A stretch of DNA of 64,000 nucleotides from Acidobacteriota bacterium (lineage in GTDB: Bacteria > Acidobacteriota > Terriglobia > Terriglobales > Acidobacteriaceae): contig JAFDVW010000006.1 of the NCBI GenBank assembly GCA_018268755.1, positions 94,513-158,512 on the forward strand. The letters run 5' to 3'. A program made the translations under genes and the position numbers. A model generated the notes under the pieces. That model was not told the DNA's origin. It searched no databases and saw only the letters and a program-made list of their open reading frames with translations. Of the stretch, positions 1 to 7,580 are shown in pieces (position 1 is the stretch's first letter; every line of letters starts with the position of its first letter).

Positions 1-356
1 TCGACCGGCACCAGATCCCGGTGGATGTGGTTTCAACCTCCGAGGTAAGCGTCTCGCTGACCGTGGATTCCAACGAATCGATCCCCGCCCTGGCGGCCGA
101 CCTGGCCAAGCTGGCGGACGTGAAATATGAAGGCCGCAAAGCCATCGTGTGCCTGGTGGGCGAGAGCATTCGCGACACGCCGGGGATCGCGGCGCGCGTA
201 TTCAGCGAATTGCTGGACGTCAACATCCGCATGATTTCCCAGGGTGCATCCGAGATCAACCTGACCTTTGTGATTGAGGAAGATAAGGTACCGGAGGTCA
301 TCCGGCGTCTGCACAAGGCCTTTTTCTCGGAACTGGACCCAGAGGTTTTCGCGTAA
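1..356 (+). CDS. lysC: Aspartate kinase, C-terminal ACT region (5'-truncated by window edge)
   Basis: Partial gene, open from the window edge in the frame beginning at base 3. The visible residues cover the tandem ACT regulatory part of a lysine-sensitive aspartokinase, the first enzyme of the aspartate pathway (aspartate to 4-aspartyl phosphate). The hallmark VDVVSTSEVSVSLT stretch is where feedback inhibitors bind in this family, and a second ACT motif (GIAARVFSEL ... NIRMISQGASEINLTFV) follows. The kinase domain lies outside the window. A GTG at 21 is internal, not a start, because the coding frame continues upstream as DRHQIP. dapB, dapA and dapD follow on the same strand, so this is a lysine/diaminopimelate gene group. 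Confidence 0.93.
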   Translation, partial: DRHQIPVDVVSTSEVSVSLTVDSNESIPALAADLAKLADVKYEGRKAIVCLVGESIRDTPGIAARVFSELLDVNIRMISQGASEINLTFVIEEDKVPEVIRRLHKAFFSELDPEVFA

Positions 357-381
357 GCTTTTTGGGCAGGACGAAAACTGC

Positions 382-415
382 AGATCCCTCGTCGCTTCGT
401 TCCTCGGGATGACAC
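382..415. repeat. Dispersed-type palindromic repeat between lysC and dapB
   Basis: The spacer after lysC holds an imperfect palindrome beginning AGATCCCTCG and ending CCTCGGGATGACA, with ATCCC/GGGAT arms. Elements of this type recur between genes in acidobacterial genomes (recollection, not searched). No promoter is clear within it. It separates lysC from dapB by 100 bp without breaking co-orientation. Confidence 0.4.
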
Positions 416-456
416 GTACTTAGATACGGGGAAGGCAGAAAGAGCAATTCATTCCA

Positions 457-1137
457 ATGCATCTTCTATTGCTAGGACGAGGCAAGACCGGGGCGCTGGT
501 GGCGGAAATAGCCCGCCAGCGCGGCCATCAGATTACCGTGCTGGGCGCAGCGGAAAATCCGCAAGGCTCGGCCCTGACCGAGGACAAGCTGCAAGGCATC
601 GATGCGGTGATCGATTTCACGACTCCGCACGCCGTCCTGCCCCATATCGAGGCCTGCGTCCGCGCCAAAAAGAACATGGTGGTGGGCACCACGGGCTGGT
701 ACAGCGAGATCCCCCGTGTCCAAAAACTGGTCGAAGCCCAAGGCGGCGCGCTGGTGTTTGGGGCGAATTTTTCCGTGGGCGTGAATCTGTTTTTTGAAAT
801 TGCCCGCACCGCCGCCGCCGCCCTGCAGCACCAGTATCAGGGGCAGATCTTCGAGCGCCACCACATCCATAAGAAAGATGCCCCGTCCGGCACGGCCGTG
901 GCCCTGCGCAATGTGATCCGGGAGAGCTCGGGGAGCGAGCTGGAAATCACGTCTTTCCGCGAGGGCGAGGTGGTGGGCTTGCACGAACTTACCCTCGACT
1001 CCCCCGCCGACAAGATCTATCTATGCCACGACGCCAAATCGCGGCACGGCTTTGCCGAAGGGGCGGTGCGGGCTGCGGAATGGCTGGCCGCCAAGCGGGG
1101 CTTTTTTGACTTCAAAGACGTCTGGCGCCAGCTGTAA
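457..1137 (+). CDS. dapB: 4-hydroxy-tetrahydrodipicolinate reductase
   Basis: 226 residues, at the short end for DapB (usually 240-270). It reduces the DapA product to tetrahydrodipicolinate with NAD(P)H in the cytoplasm. Visible features are an N-terminal Rossmann start (LLLGRGKTG, residues 4-12), the GTTG nucleotide-contact motif (77-80), and the family signature ERHHIHKKDAPSGTA (133-147) with the catalytic His pair and Lys. The first Rossmann glycine motif is compact, so the N-terminus is shortened compared with E. coli DapB. A purine-rich stretch (AGAAAGAG) lies about 13 bases before the ATG, a weak ribosome site. dapA starts 63 bp downstream from its own promoter-like sequence. Confidence 0.94.
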   Translation: MHLLLLGRGKTGALVAEIARQRGHQITVLGAAENPQGSALTEDKLQGIDAVIDFTTPHAVLPHIEACVRAKKNMVVGTTGWYSEIPRVQKLVEAQGGALVFGANFSVGVNLFFEIARTAAAALQHQYQGQIFERHHIHKKDAPSGTAVALRNVIRESSGSELEITSFREGEVVGLHELTLDSPADKIYLCHDAKSRHGFAEGAVRAAEWLAAKRGFFDFKDVWRQL

Positions 1138-1166
1138 TTCTGCACAGGAATTCCACCCCTAAGTGT

Positions 1167-1194
1167 TTGCACTGGGCCCTATTCGCGTTATCTT
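1167..1194 (+). promoter_or_regulatory. Sigma-70-type promoter giving a probably leaderless dapA mRNA
   Basis: TTGCAC (1167-1172) and TATCTT (1189-1194) are separated by 16 bp. The expected transcription start, 6-7 bases after the -10 box, falls at about 1200-1201, where the dapA ATG lies (1201). No Shine-Dalgarno sequence precedes that ATG. Inference from spacing only. Confidence 0.5.
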
Positions 1195-1200
1195 AATGGT

Positions 1201-2328
1201 ATGCAACTCCGCGGATGTGGTACAGCATTAGTCACACCGTTTCATCAGGACGGCTCGATCGATGAGCCGGCCCTGCGGAACCTCGTGTCCTGGCAGGTGG
1301 AGTCGGGCATCGATTTTCTGGTTCCCTGCGGCACCACCGGCGAAACCCCGACCCTTTCCCACGAAGAATGGCTGCGGGTGATCGACATCACCGTCGAAGT
1401 CGTGGCCGGGCGCGTGCCCATTGTAGCCGGCGCGACCTCCAATTCGACCCACGATGCCGTGGAAAAGGCCAAGCAAGCCGCCGCCCGCCCCGGGGTAAAT
1501 TACATCCTTACTGCGAACCCCTACTACAACAAGCCCACGCAGGAGGGGCAATACCGCCATTTTCGCGCCGTGGCCGAGGCCCTGGACAAGCCGGTGGTCC
1601 TATACAACATTCCGGGACGCACCGGCGCCAATCTGGAGCCGGCGACGCTGGCGCGGTTGACCGAGATCCCCAACATCGTCGGCGTGAAGGAAGCCAGCGG
1701 CAACATTGCGCAAATTTCCGAAGTTTGCGGCCTGGTGCCCGAACACTTTTCGGTGCTGGCGGGCGACGATGCCTTTACCCTGCCCTTGATCGCGGTCGGG
1801 GGGGTGGGTGTGATTTCGGTGGCCTCCAATGAAATTCCGAAAGAGATGGCGGAATTGACGCGTGCCGCCCTGCACAATGACTGGGCCACGGCGCGCAGCC
1901 TGAACCGCAAATATCTGCCGCTGATGCAGGCCAACTTCATCGAGACCAGCCCCATGCCGGTGAAGGCGGTGCTGGCCATGATGGGGAAAATTGAAGAAGT
2001 CTATCGCTTGCCCATGGTCCCCATGCGGCGCGATACCCGCTCCAAGCTGCAAAAGATCGCCACCGAAGCGGGAGTCGTCACCAAGCCGGCCGGGAGTTCC
2101 TCCGAGGCGGTGGAATTTTTCGTCTACGAGAACTGGCTGGCCGGGCCCCACAAGGTGGTGTTGCATCGCTCGACCTGCGGGCAGTGCAACCACGGTAAGG
2201 GACGTCCTACCGGACATGACGCCAACCATGCCCGCTGGCATGGCCCCTATGCCACGCTGACGGAAGCGCGCGACGCCGCACATCAGCTGCAAGGCGTGCT
2301 GATTCGCAGCGAGTGCAAGTGCATTTAG
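1201..2328 (+). CDS. dapA: 4-hydroxy-tetrahydrodipicolinate synthase with Cys-rich C-terminal extension
   Basis: Condenses pyruvate with aspartate semialdehyde. The (beta/alpha)8 aldolase part spans about residues 1-295: GTTGE (44-48), catalytic Tyr in LYNIPGR (Y135) and Schiff-base Lys in GVKEASGN (K163) are all present. At 375 residues it is about 80 longer than normal DapA (~290). The extra tail follows a short linker and holds a CGQC pair, a GKGRPTG turn, RWHGP, and a final CKC, which looks like a small metal-binding or redox module that can also occur as a free-standing small protein (recollection). The reading frame is continuous, so this is a fusion or a lost stop rather than a visible frameshift. 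Probable leaderless start at 1201. Confidence 0.93.
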   Translation: MQLRGCGTALVTPFHQDGSIDEPALRNLVSWQVESGIDFLVPCGTTGETPTLSHEEWLRVIDITVEVVAGRVPIVAGATSNSTHDAVEKAKQAAARPGVNYILTANPYYNKPTQEGQYRHFRAVAEALDKPVVLYNIPGRTGANLEPATLARLTEIPNIVGVKEASGNIAQISEVCGLVPEHFSVLAGDDAFTLPLIAVGGVGVISVASNEIPKEMAELTRAALHNDWATARSLNRKYLPLMQANFIETSPMPVKAVLAMMGKIEEVYRLPMVPMRRDTRSKLQKIATEAGVVTKPAGSSSEAVEFFVYENWLAGPHKVVLHRSTCGQCNHGKGRPTGHDANHARWHGPYATLTEARDAAHQLQGVLIRSECKCI

Positions 2329-2384
2329 CGGTCTAGTGTGCGATGGCCGGTCGGGCAAGGAAAACCCGGCCACGCGATTTCCCT

Positions 2385-2390
2385 TATACT
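2385..2390 (+). promoter_or_regulatory. Candidate -10 element just upstream of dapD
   Basis: TATACT sits nine bases before the dapD ATG (2400), again leaving almost no leader. No good -35 box lies 16-18 bases upstream, so support is weaker than for dapA. The pattern repeats the dapA arrangement. Confidence 0.35.
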
Positions 2391-2399
2391 TTTTCTCTC

Positions 2400-3227
2400 A
2401 TGTCATCCTTACAATCCGCCATAGAACGCTGCCTTGCCGCGGGCGAAGCCACGCCGGAAACGCGCCAGACCTTTTTGCAGTTCCGTGACGCCCTGACCCA
2501 GGGCAAGATCCGTGCCGCGGAAAAGACCAGCGGCCAGTGGACGGTCAACACCTGGGTGAAACAGGGCATCCTGCTGGGCTTTCGGCTGGGGGTACTGGCC
2601 GAGATGGGCGCCGGCTCCGGACTTTCTTTTGTCGATAAGGACACCTTCCCTGCCCGCCACTTTGCGGTAGAGGACCGGGTGCGCGTAGTGCCGGGAGGCT
2701 CTTCGGTGCGCGAAGGCGCGTATGTCGCGCCGTCGGTCATCTGCATGCCGCCCATGTACATCAACGTAGGCGCCTTCGTCGATGAAGGCAGCATGGTGGA
2801 TTCCCATGCACTGGTGGGTTCCTGCGCGCAGATCGGCAAGCGCGTCCACTTGAGCGCGGCGGCGCAAATTGGCGGCGTGCTGGAGCCGGTAAATGCGGCC
2901 CCAGTCATCATCGAAGACGACGTCCTGGTAGGCGGAAATTGCGGGGTCTATGAAGGCACACTGGTGCACGCCCGGGCCGTGCTGGGCGCAGGCACCGTAT
3001 TGACCCGCTCCACGCCGCTTTATGATCTGGTGCGCGGCGAAGTGTATCGAGCCACGGCCGACAAGCCTTTGGAAGTCCCGGAAAACGCGGTAGTGGTGCC
3101 GGGTTCGCGGGCGGTCAAAAAAGGCGTAGCCGCGGAATGGGGCATTTCCCTGTACACCCCGGTCATCGTGAAATATCGCGATGAGAAGACGGATCGCGGC
3201 GTAGAGCTGGAAGACTGGCTGCGGTAG
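2400..3227 (+). CDS. dapD: 2,3,4,5-tetrahydropyridine-2,6-dicarboxylate N-succinyltransferase
   Basis: 275 residues from the ATG at 2400, which matches the usual family length and N-terminus ([12 protein letters not shown]). An in-frame ATG at 2343 would add 19 residues unlike the family and lies upstream of the -10-like TATACT, so it was not used. The enzyme transfers succinyl from succinyl-CoA to tetrahydrodipicolinate. The C-terminal two thirds is a left-handed beta-helix of hexapeptide repeats, with the signature [23 protein letters not shown] in the middle. Its presence shows the succinylase branch; dapC and dapE are not in the window. It ends 93 bp from a convergent HAD gene. Confidence 0.95.
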   Translation: MSSLQSAIERCLAAGEATPETRQTFLQFRDALTQGKIRAAEKTSGQWTVNTWVKQGILLGFRLGVLAEMGAGSGLSFVDKDTFPARHFAVEDRVRVVPGGSSVREGAYVAPSVICMPPMYINVGAFVDEGSMVDSHALVGSCAQIGKRVHLSAAAQIGGVLEPVNAAPVIIEDDVLVGGNCGVYEGTLVHARAVLGAGTVLTRSTPLYDLVRGEVYRATADKPLEVPENAVVVPGSRAVKKGVAAEWGISLYTPVIVKYRDEKTDRGVELEDWLR

Positions 3228-3288
3228 CTCCGTTCCTTGCAGGGACGGGCGAACGGACGCGAACGCTGCCGATCCGAACAACTTCGCT

Positions 3289-3310
3289 GGGCAGCTGAGG
3301 ACACCTGCCC
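3289..3310. repeat. Short inverted repeat between convergent genes
   Basis: GGGCAG (3289-3294) and CTGCCC (3305-3310) flank a 10-base loop in the spacer between dapD (+) and the HAD gene (-). It lacks a T-tract, so it is not a clear intrinsic terminator; it may be a dispersed repeat. Confidence 0.3.
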
Positions 3311-3320
3311 CTACAGAATT

Positions 3321-3977
3321 TCAGGCGGGTCGAATTTCCACTTTGAGCTTCTGCGCGCCATCGACGCTGAGCGCAATCTGGGCCAGGCGCTGAATGACGG
3401 CATCGGCTGGGGACAGTTCAGCGGCGGCGTAGGTACTGGTCAAGCCCACCGCCTTCATTCCGCCCGCCTGCGCGGCCTGGATGCCGGCGGGAGCATCTTC
3501 CATCACCAGACATTCCTTTGGATCGGCGCCCAATAATGCCGCACCCTTCAAATAGGGCTCGGGATGCGGCTTTCCGTTGACCACGTCATCCGCCGTAACC
3601 ATCACCTGGGGCACCGGCAGCCGGCCGATCGCGAGGCGAGCCAACGCCAGGTGGCGGGTGCCGGAGGTCACCACGCACCAGCGGCCCTCGGGGATGGAAC
3701 GAAGCAGTTCAGGTGCGCCAGGCATGACCGTCACGCCCTCCTGATCGGCCGCCTCACGCGCTTCCAGGCGGCGGACTTCTTCGGCGGCATCCAGGTGCGG
3801 GGCCAGTTGGCGGACCACTTCGATGGAACGCACGCCGTGGCCAATCTCCGCGAAACGATCAGGATCGATGTGGTGCTCCCGCGCCCATATTCCCCATTGG
3901 CGAACGACGGAGCGGGTGGAGTCGACGAGAACACCGTCTAGGTCAAAAAGTATGGCGGAGGGAAAGAAAGTCGGCAT
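3321..3977 (-). CDS. HAD superfamily hydrolase, subfamily IA (sugar-phosphate phosphatase-like)
   Basis: 218 residues. Motif I is FDLDGVLVDS, with the nucleophile D12 and general acid D14; motif II is VVTSGT; motif III/IV includes the Lys of NGKPHPEPY followed by VMEDAPAGIQAA. The alpha-helical cap lies between residues ~20 and 90. The profile is that of the beta-phosphoglucomutase / 2-deoxyglucose-6-phosphatase group acting on small sugar phosphates in the cytoplasm; the exact substrate cannot be read from sequence. It is monocistronic in appearance and convergent with dapD. The ATG at 3977 directly precedes the hydrophobic strand of motif I, as expected. Confidence 0.85.
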   Translation of the reverse strand: MPTFFPSAILFDLDGVLVDSTRSVVRQWGIWAREHHIDPDRFAEIGHGVRSIEVVRQLAPHLDAAEEVRRLEAREAADQEGVTVMPGAPELLRSIPEGRWCVVTSGTRHLALARLAIGRLPVPQVMVTADDVVNGKPHPEPYLKGAALLGADPKECLVMEDAPAGIQAAQAGGMKAVGLTSTYAAAELSPADAVIQRLAQIALSVDGAQKLKVEIRPA

Positions 3978-4004
3978 TTTAAGAATCAGGATGACAGAGC
4001 TGCT

Positions 4005-4706
4005 TCAAGACGACAACTTGTAGGGGACCCCATCCAGCATAGGTTGCGCCGCCATGCGGTTGCGCATCTCCAGATGGCGGCGGCGGAAGTGCTCACGGGC
4101 GCGGCGGCCCCAGGTGCGGACAAAGTAGTAATTCAACCCTGCGCCGAGCAGCGAGCTGACCACTGGAATCAGGCGCCCTGCCCACTTCTCCACCACTTCG
4201 GCGCTGGCTTGCGCGGCAATGCGCTGGATGACTTTGGGGACAAAGCGGTTGACCACTTCCTTTTCCAGCAGCTCGCGGCTGATGTCCACGCCCGCGGCGC
4301 TGGCAGCGGCGATCCACAGCTCGGCGGTCTCTTCTTCCGTGCTGTATTCGAAACCGTAGACCAGGCTGAGTTTTTGAATGGTGCGCAGGGTGATGGCGGC
4401 CAGGATGCTGAGATCGGGGACGATGGTGGTAATGCCGCCCAGCCCGAGACCGGCCCCTTCGGCGGCCGCGGTCTTCATGCCGCCGCGAATGATTTTGGTG
4501 GCCACATCATCGAGCAGGGCCACATCCACCGAATAGATGCCCTGATAGCTGCTCACGGGCAGACCATAGGCCGACTGCAGCTGGCGGAGAAAGCGCACCT
4601 GGTCCACTTTGACGGTTTCATAAGCCCGCAGAAAGGCGCGGCGCAAAGAATTTTCCACCTTCCGCCGCAGCCAGGTCTTGCGCACCATACTCGCCATATC
4701 CCTCAA
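4005..4706 (-). CDS. EcsC family protein
   Basis: 233 residues resembling the EcsC protein family (named after a protein encoded with the Bacillus Ecs ABC transporter). The central segment GAGLGLGGITTIVPDLSIL followed by AAITLRTIQKLSLVYGFEY is the family-defining hydrophobic helix and its LALR-IQ-LYGY-like motif. No ABC transporter gene is adjacent, so the Bacillus role cannot be transferred. Basic N- and C-termini flank the hydrophobic middle, suggesting peripheral or partial membrane association. Internal ATGs at 4697 and 4688 are alternative starts. It is divergent from RNase J and 27 bp upstream of the HAD gene, with which it may be co-transcribed. Confidence 0.75.
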   Translation of the reverse strand: MRDMASMVRKTWLRRKVENSLRRAFLRAYETVKVDQVRFLRQLQSAYGLPVSSYQGIYSVDVALLDDVATKIIRGGMKTAAAEGAGLGLGGITTIVPDLSILAAITLRTIQKLSLVYGFEYSTEEETAELWIAAASAAGVDISRELLEKEVVNRFVPKVIQRIAAQASAEVVEKWAGRLIPVVSSLLGAGLNYYFVRTWGRRAREHFRRRHLEMRNRMAAQPMLDGVPYKLSS

Positions 4707-4789
4707 CCTTATCGCAGATGAGGGCCGGGAGGAAGGCCGTTTTGTGGGGCTGGGGCTTTGTCCCCCTCGCCCGCACCCTTGGCCTTTTT

Positions 4790-4809
4790 CGCGGGCAGGA
4801 GTGCCCGCG
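4790..4809. repeat. REP-like hairpin with GGAG loop (copy 1)
   Basis: CGCGGGCA and TGCCCGCG form a perfect 8-bp stem closing a GGAG loop, in the spacer before RNase J. A near relative with the same loop lies at 8518-8539. Sequence, symmetry and intergenic position suggest a dispersed palindromic element. A TGCTAGCAT extended -10-like sequence follows immediately (4819-4827). Confidence 0.55.
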
Positions 4810-4849
4810 CCACATTCGTGCTAGCATCAATGGTTACCGAAAGATCGAA

Positions 4850-6514
4850 ATGCCAACTGGAAAACTACACATAGTTCCCCTGGGTGGGATGGGCGAGTTC
4901 GGAATGAACTGCATGGCCATCCGTTGGGGTGATGACATTCTCGTGGTGGATGCCGGGCTCATGTTTCCCGAGTCCGAGTTGCTGGGCGTGGATATTGTCG
5001 TCCCTGACATTTCCTACCTCTTGGAAAACCGCGACAAGGTGCGCGGCATTCTCCTGACCCACGGCCACGAGGACCACATCGGGGCCCTGCCCTGGATCCT
5101 CAGCGAGCTGAACGTCCCGGTGTGGGGCACGGAATTTACCCTGGCCTACGTAGAAGACAAGCTCGACGAGCATGAGCTGCTGGACGACGCCGACCTGCGG
5201 GAAATCCGCCCCGGCGAGGGCTTCAAGGTGGGGCCCTTCGCGGTGCACCCTATTCAGGTGACGCATAGCCTGGTAGATTGCGTGGCCCTGGCCATCCACA
5301 CTCCCCTGGGAGTGCTGATTCATACCGGCGACTTCAAGGTCGACCCGACCCCCACCGACAACCGGCTTTTCGATCTGCACGCCTTTGCCGAGTACGGCAA
5401 GGAGGGCGTGCTGGCGTTGTTGCAGGACTCCACCAATGTAGAGCGCAAGGGATATACGCCCAGCGAGCAGGCGGTGCGGCGCAAGTTTGATGAAGTCTTC
5501 GCCCACACCAAGCGGCGGCTGTTTATCTCCTGCTTCTCCTCCTCCATCCACCGCATCAAGCTGGCGGTCGATATGGCCTGGCAACATGGCCGGAAGATCG
5601 CCTTCATCGGGCGCTCTATGAACAACTCGGCGGAGATTGCCGAGGACCTGGGCTACATCGAAATCCCGGAAGGCCTGCTGATCCATCCCGGCGAGATGAA
5701 GAATTTTCCGCCCGAGAAGGTCTGCGTGCTGATCAGCGGCACCCAGGGAGAGCCGATGTCGGCGCTGTCGCGGGCGGCGGTGGACAACCACAAGCACGCC
5801 AAAATCGAAAAAGGCGACACCGTGGTGCTCTCTTCCCGCATCATTCCCGGCAACGAGAAATCCATCTATCGCGTGATCGACCACCTGTTCCGGCGCGAGG
5901 CGCACGTCATTTACGACGACGGCTCCTATCCACCCATCCACGTCAGCGGACACGCCAGCCAGGAAGAGCTGAAGCTCATCATCAATCTGGTGAAGCCGCG
6001 CTATTTTATTCCCATCCACGGCGAGTACCGGCAAATGAAGCTGCATGCCGAGCTGGCGGCCTCCATGCACGGGGCGGTGGGCAATGTGCTCATGATGGAG
6101 AGCGGCGACGTCATGGAGTTTGATGAACTCGGCGCGCGCAAAGTGGGCCGGGTAAACGTGGGGCGGGTGTGCATTGACTCCGGATCGCGCACCGACGTGG
6201 TGGAAGACCTGATCATCAAAGACCGCCGCCACCTGAGTGAAGACGGCATCGTGCTGCCCATCATTGCCATCAACAAACTTTCCGGCCGGGTGGAGAGCCT
6301 GCCGGAGATTGTGACCCGCGGCTTCTCGGCGGGAGAAGAAGGGTTCCTGGAAGATGCGCGGCAGATTGTGACCCAGACACTGGAACTCTCAAGCGAAGAA
6401 GAAAAGACCGACTACGGGGTGATCAAGGAAAAAATCCGGGCAGACCTGAAGCGTTACATCTCCAAGCAGACGCAGAAGCGCCCCTTGATCATGCCGGTGA
6501 TTCTGGAGATTTAA
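4850..6514 (+). CDS. rnj: Ribonuclease J
   Basis: 554 residues from the ATG at 4850 (MPTGKLHIVPLGGMGEFG); an in-frame ATG at 4718 would add 44 residues that look like translated spacer, including the GGAG-loop repeat. RNase J is a 5'-3' exo- and endoribonuclease for mRNA decay and rRNA maturation. It shows the metallo-beta-lactamase motif HGHEDHIG (H71, H73, D75, H76), HTGDFKVD, the beta-CASP block with SCFSSSIHRI, and the PIHGEYRQM His motif near residue 390. The C-terminal domain (about 450-554) is complete. The threonine dehydratase-like gene follows after 51 bp in the same reading frame. Confidence 0.95.
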   Translation: MPTGKLHIVPLGGMGEFGMNCMAIRWGDDILVVDAGLMFPESELLGVDIVVPDISYLLENRDKVRGILLTHGHEDHIGALPWILSELNVPVWGTEFTLAYVEDKLDEHELLDDADLREIRPGEGFKVGPFAVHPIQVTHSLVDCVALAIHTPLGVLIHTGDFKVDPTPTDNRLFDLHAFAEYGKEGVLALLQDSTNVERKGYTPSEQAVRRKFDEVFAHTKRRLFISCFSSSIHRIKLAVDMAWQHGRKIAFIGRSMNNSAEIAEDLGYIEIPEGLLIHPGEMKNFPPEKVCVLISGTQGEPMSALSRAAVDNHKHAKIEKGDTVVLSSRIIPGNEKSIYRVIDHLFRREAHVIYDDGSYPPIHVSGHASQEELKLIINLVKPRYFIPIHGEYRQMKLHAELAASMHGAVGNVLMMESGDVMEFDELGARKVGRVNVGRVCIDSGSRTDVVEDLIIKDRRHLSEDGIVLPIIAINKLSGRVESLPEIVTRGFSAGEEGFLEDARQIVTQTLELSSEEEKTDYGVIKEKIRADLKRYISKQTQKRPLIMPVILEI

Positions 6515-6553
6515 ACAGCACCAGCGCTGGCCACGGATTCGTCACATGGCGGC

Positions 6554-6559
6554 AAGGAG
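6554..6559 (+). promoter_or_regulatory. Shine-Dalgarno that points to an ATC start
   Basis: AAGGAG lies six bases before an in-frame ATC codon at 6566. It decides the start of the following gene, because no ATG, GTG or TTG exists in frame between the RNase J stop (6514) and GTG 6620. A weaker purine run (AAGGGG, 6609-6614) precedes that GTG. Confidence 0.5.
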
Positions 6560-6565
6560 AATCCC

Positions 6566-7558
6566 ATCGTAACCCTCGCGGATATTCATGAGGCCCAGGT
6601 CCGCCTGCAAGGGGTCACGGTGCGCACCCCCCTGATTGACAGCGGCTTCGCGCCCGAGGGCCTGGCGCAAGAAAATCGTAAACTCTACCTCAAGCCGGAA
6701 AACCTTCAGCCCATTGGCGCCTTCAAACTGCGTGGGGCCTACAACAAGATCGCGTCCCTGCCCCGGGAAGAGCGCAAGCGCGGGGTGATTTCCTATTCCA
6801 GTGGAAACCACGGGCAGGGGGTGGCCTATGCCGCGCGGGCGCTGGGCATCAAGGCCGTGATCGTGATGCCGGACAATGCTCCGGTCATTAAGCGCGAGGC
6901 GACGGCGGCGCTGGGAGCGGAGATTGTGCTGGTGGGTCCGGGCAGCGAGGAACGCATGCTGCGCGCCCAGGAACTCTCGCAGCAGTATGGGTATGTGATT
7001 GTGCCGCCCTACAACGATGAGAAGATCATTGCCGGCCAGGGCACCATGGGACTGGAAATTCTGGAAGATCTTCCCGACGTAGAAAGCGTGCTGGTCCCGG
7101 TGGGGGGTGGGGGCATGATCAGCGGGGTGGCCACGGCCCTCAAGCGGAGCAAGCCGGCGGTGAACGTGATCGGCGTAGAGCCGGAAGTGGCAGCCGACGC
7201 GCAAGCCAGCCTGCGCCACGGGAAGATCGAACAATTTTCCGCGGAACAAGTCTCGCAGACGCTGGCCGACGGGCTGCGCACGCAGAGTATCGGTCACATT
7301 AATTTTGCCCACATGCGGCAATACGTGGACGACATTGTCACGGTCAGCGAAGACGATATCCGCCGCGCCGTGCTGCGATTGGCGGAGCATCCCCGCACCC
7401 TGGCGGAACCCAGCGGGGCGGTGGCCGCGGCGGCATTTCTGTTTCATTCGGCGCAATTGCCGAAAACCAAGATCAACGTCGCCATTCTCAGTGGGGGAAA
7501 TATCGATCCGCGGATGCTGGAGCAACTGCGCCAGGCAGCCCATCCGGCAGTCCGCTAG
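6566..7558 (+). CDS. Threonine dehydratase / serine racemase family PLP enzyme, probable ATC start
   Basis: Fold-type II PLP enzyme. The PLP lysine sits in GAFKLRGAY (K54 counted from ATC 6566), SSGNHGQG is the substrate loop and VPVGGGGMISG binds the PLP phosphate. It is about 330 residues with no C-terminal ACT domain, so it fits the catabolic TdcB-like or serine racemase group better than biosynthetic IlvA. Codons upstream of GTG 6620 translate to IVTLADIHEAQVRLQGVTV, which matches the normal N-terminus of the family; a start at 6620 would remove that helix. The likely start is therefore ATC at 6566, or a one-base error joins ATG 6546 to this frame. Probably co-transcribed with RNase J. 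Confidence 0.88.
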   Translation: MVTLADIHEAQVRLQGVTVRTPLIDSGFAPEGLAQENRKLYLKPENLQPIGAFKLRGAYNKIASLPREERKRGVISYSSGNHGQGVAYAARALGIKAVIVMPDNAPVIKREATAALGAEIVLVGPGSEERMLRAQELSQQYGYVIVPPYNDEKIIAGQGTMGLEILEDLPDVESVLVPVGGGGMISGVATALKRSKPAVNVIGVEPEVAADAQASLRHGKIEQFSAEQVSQTLADGLRTQSIGHINFAHMRQYVDDIVTVSEDDIRRAVLRLAEHPRTLAEPSGAVAAAAFLFHSAQLPKTKINVAILSGGNIDPRMLEQLRQAAHPAVR

Positions 7559-7580
7559 ACCGCGCGAGGTGAAACGCCGC

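Noticed and set aside
3289..3310. Intrinsic terminator between dapD and the HAD gene
   Set aside because: Inverted repeat present but no T-tract on either side.
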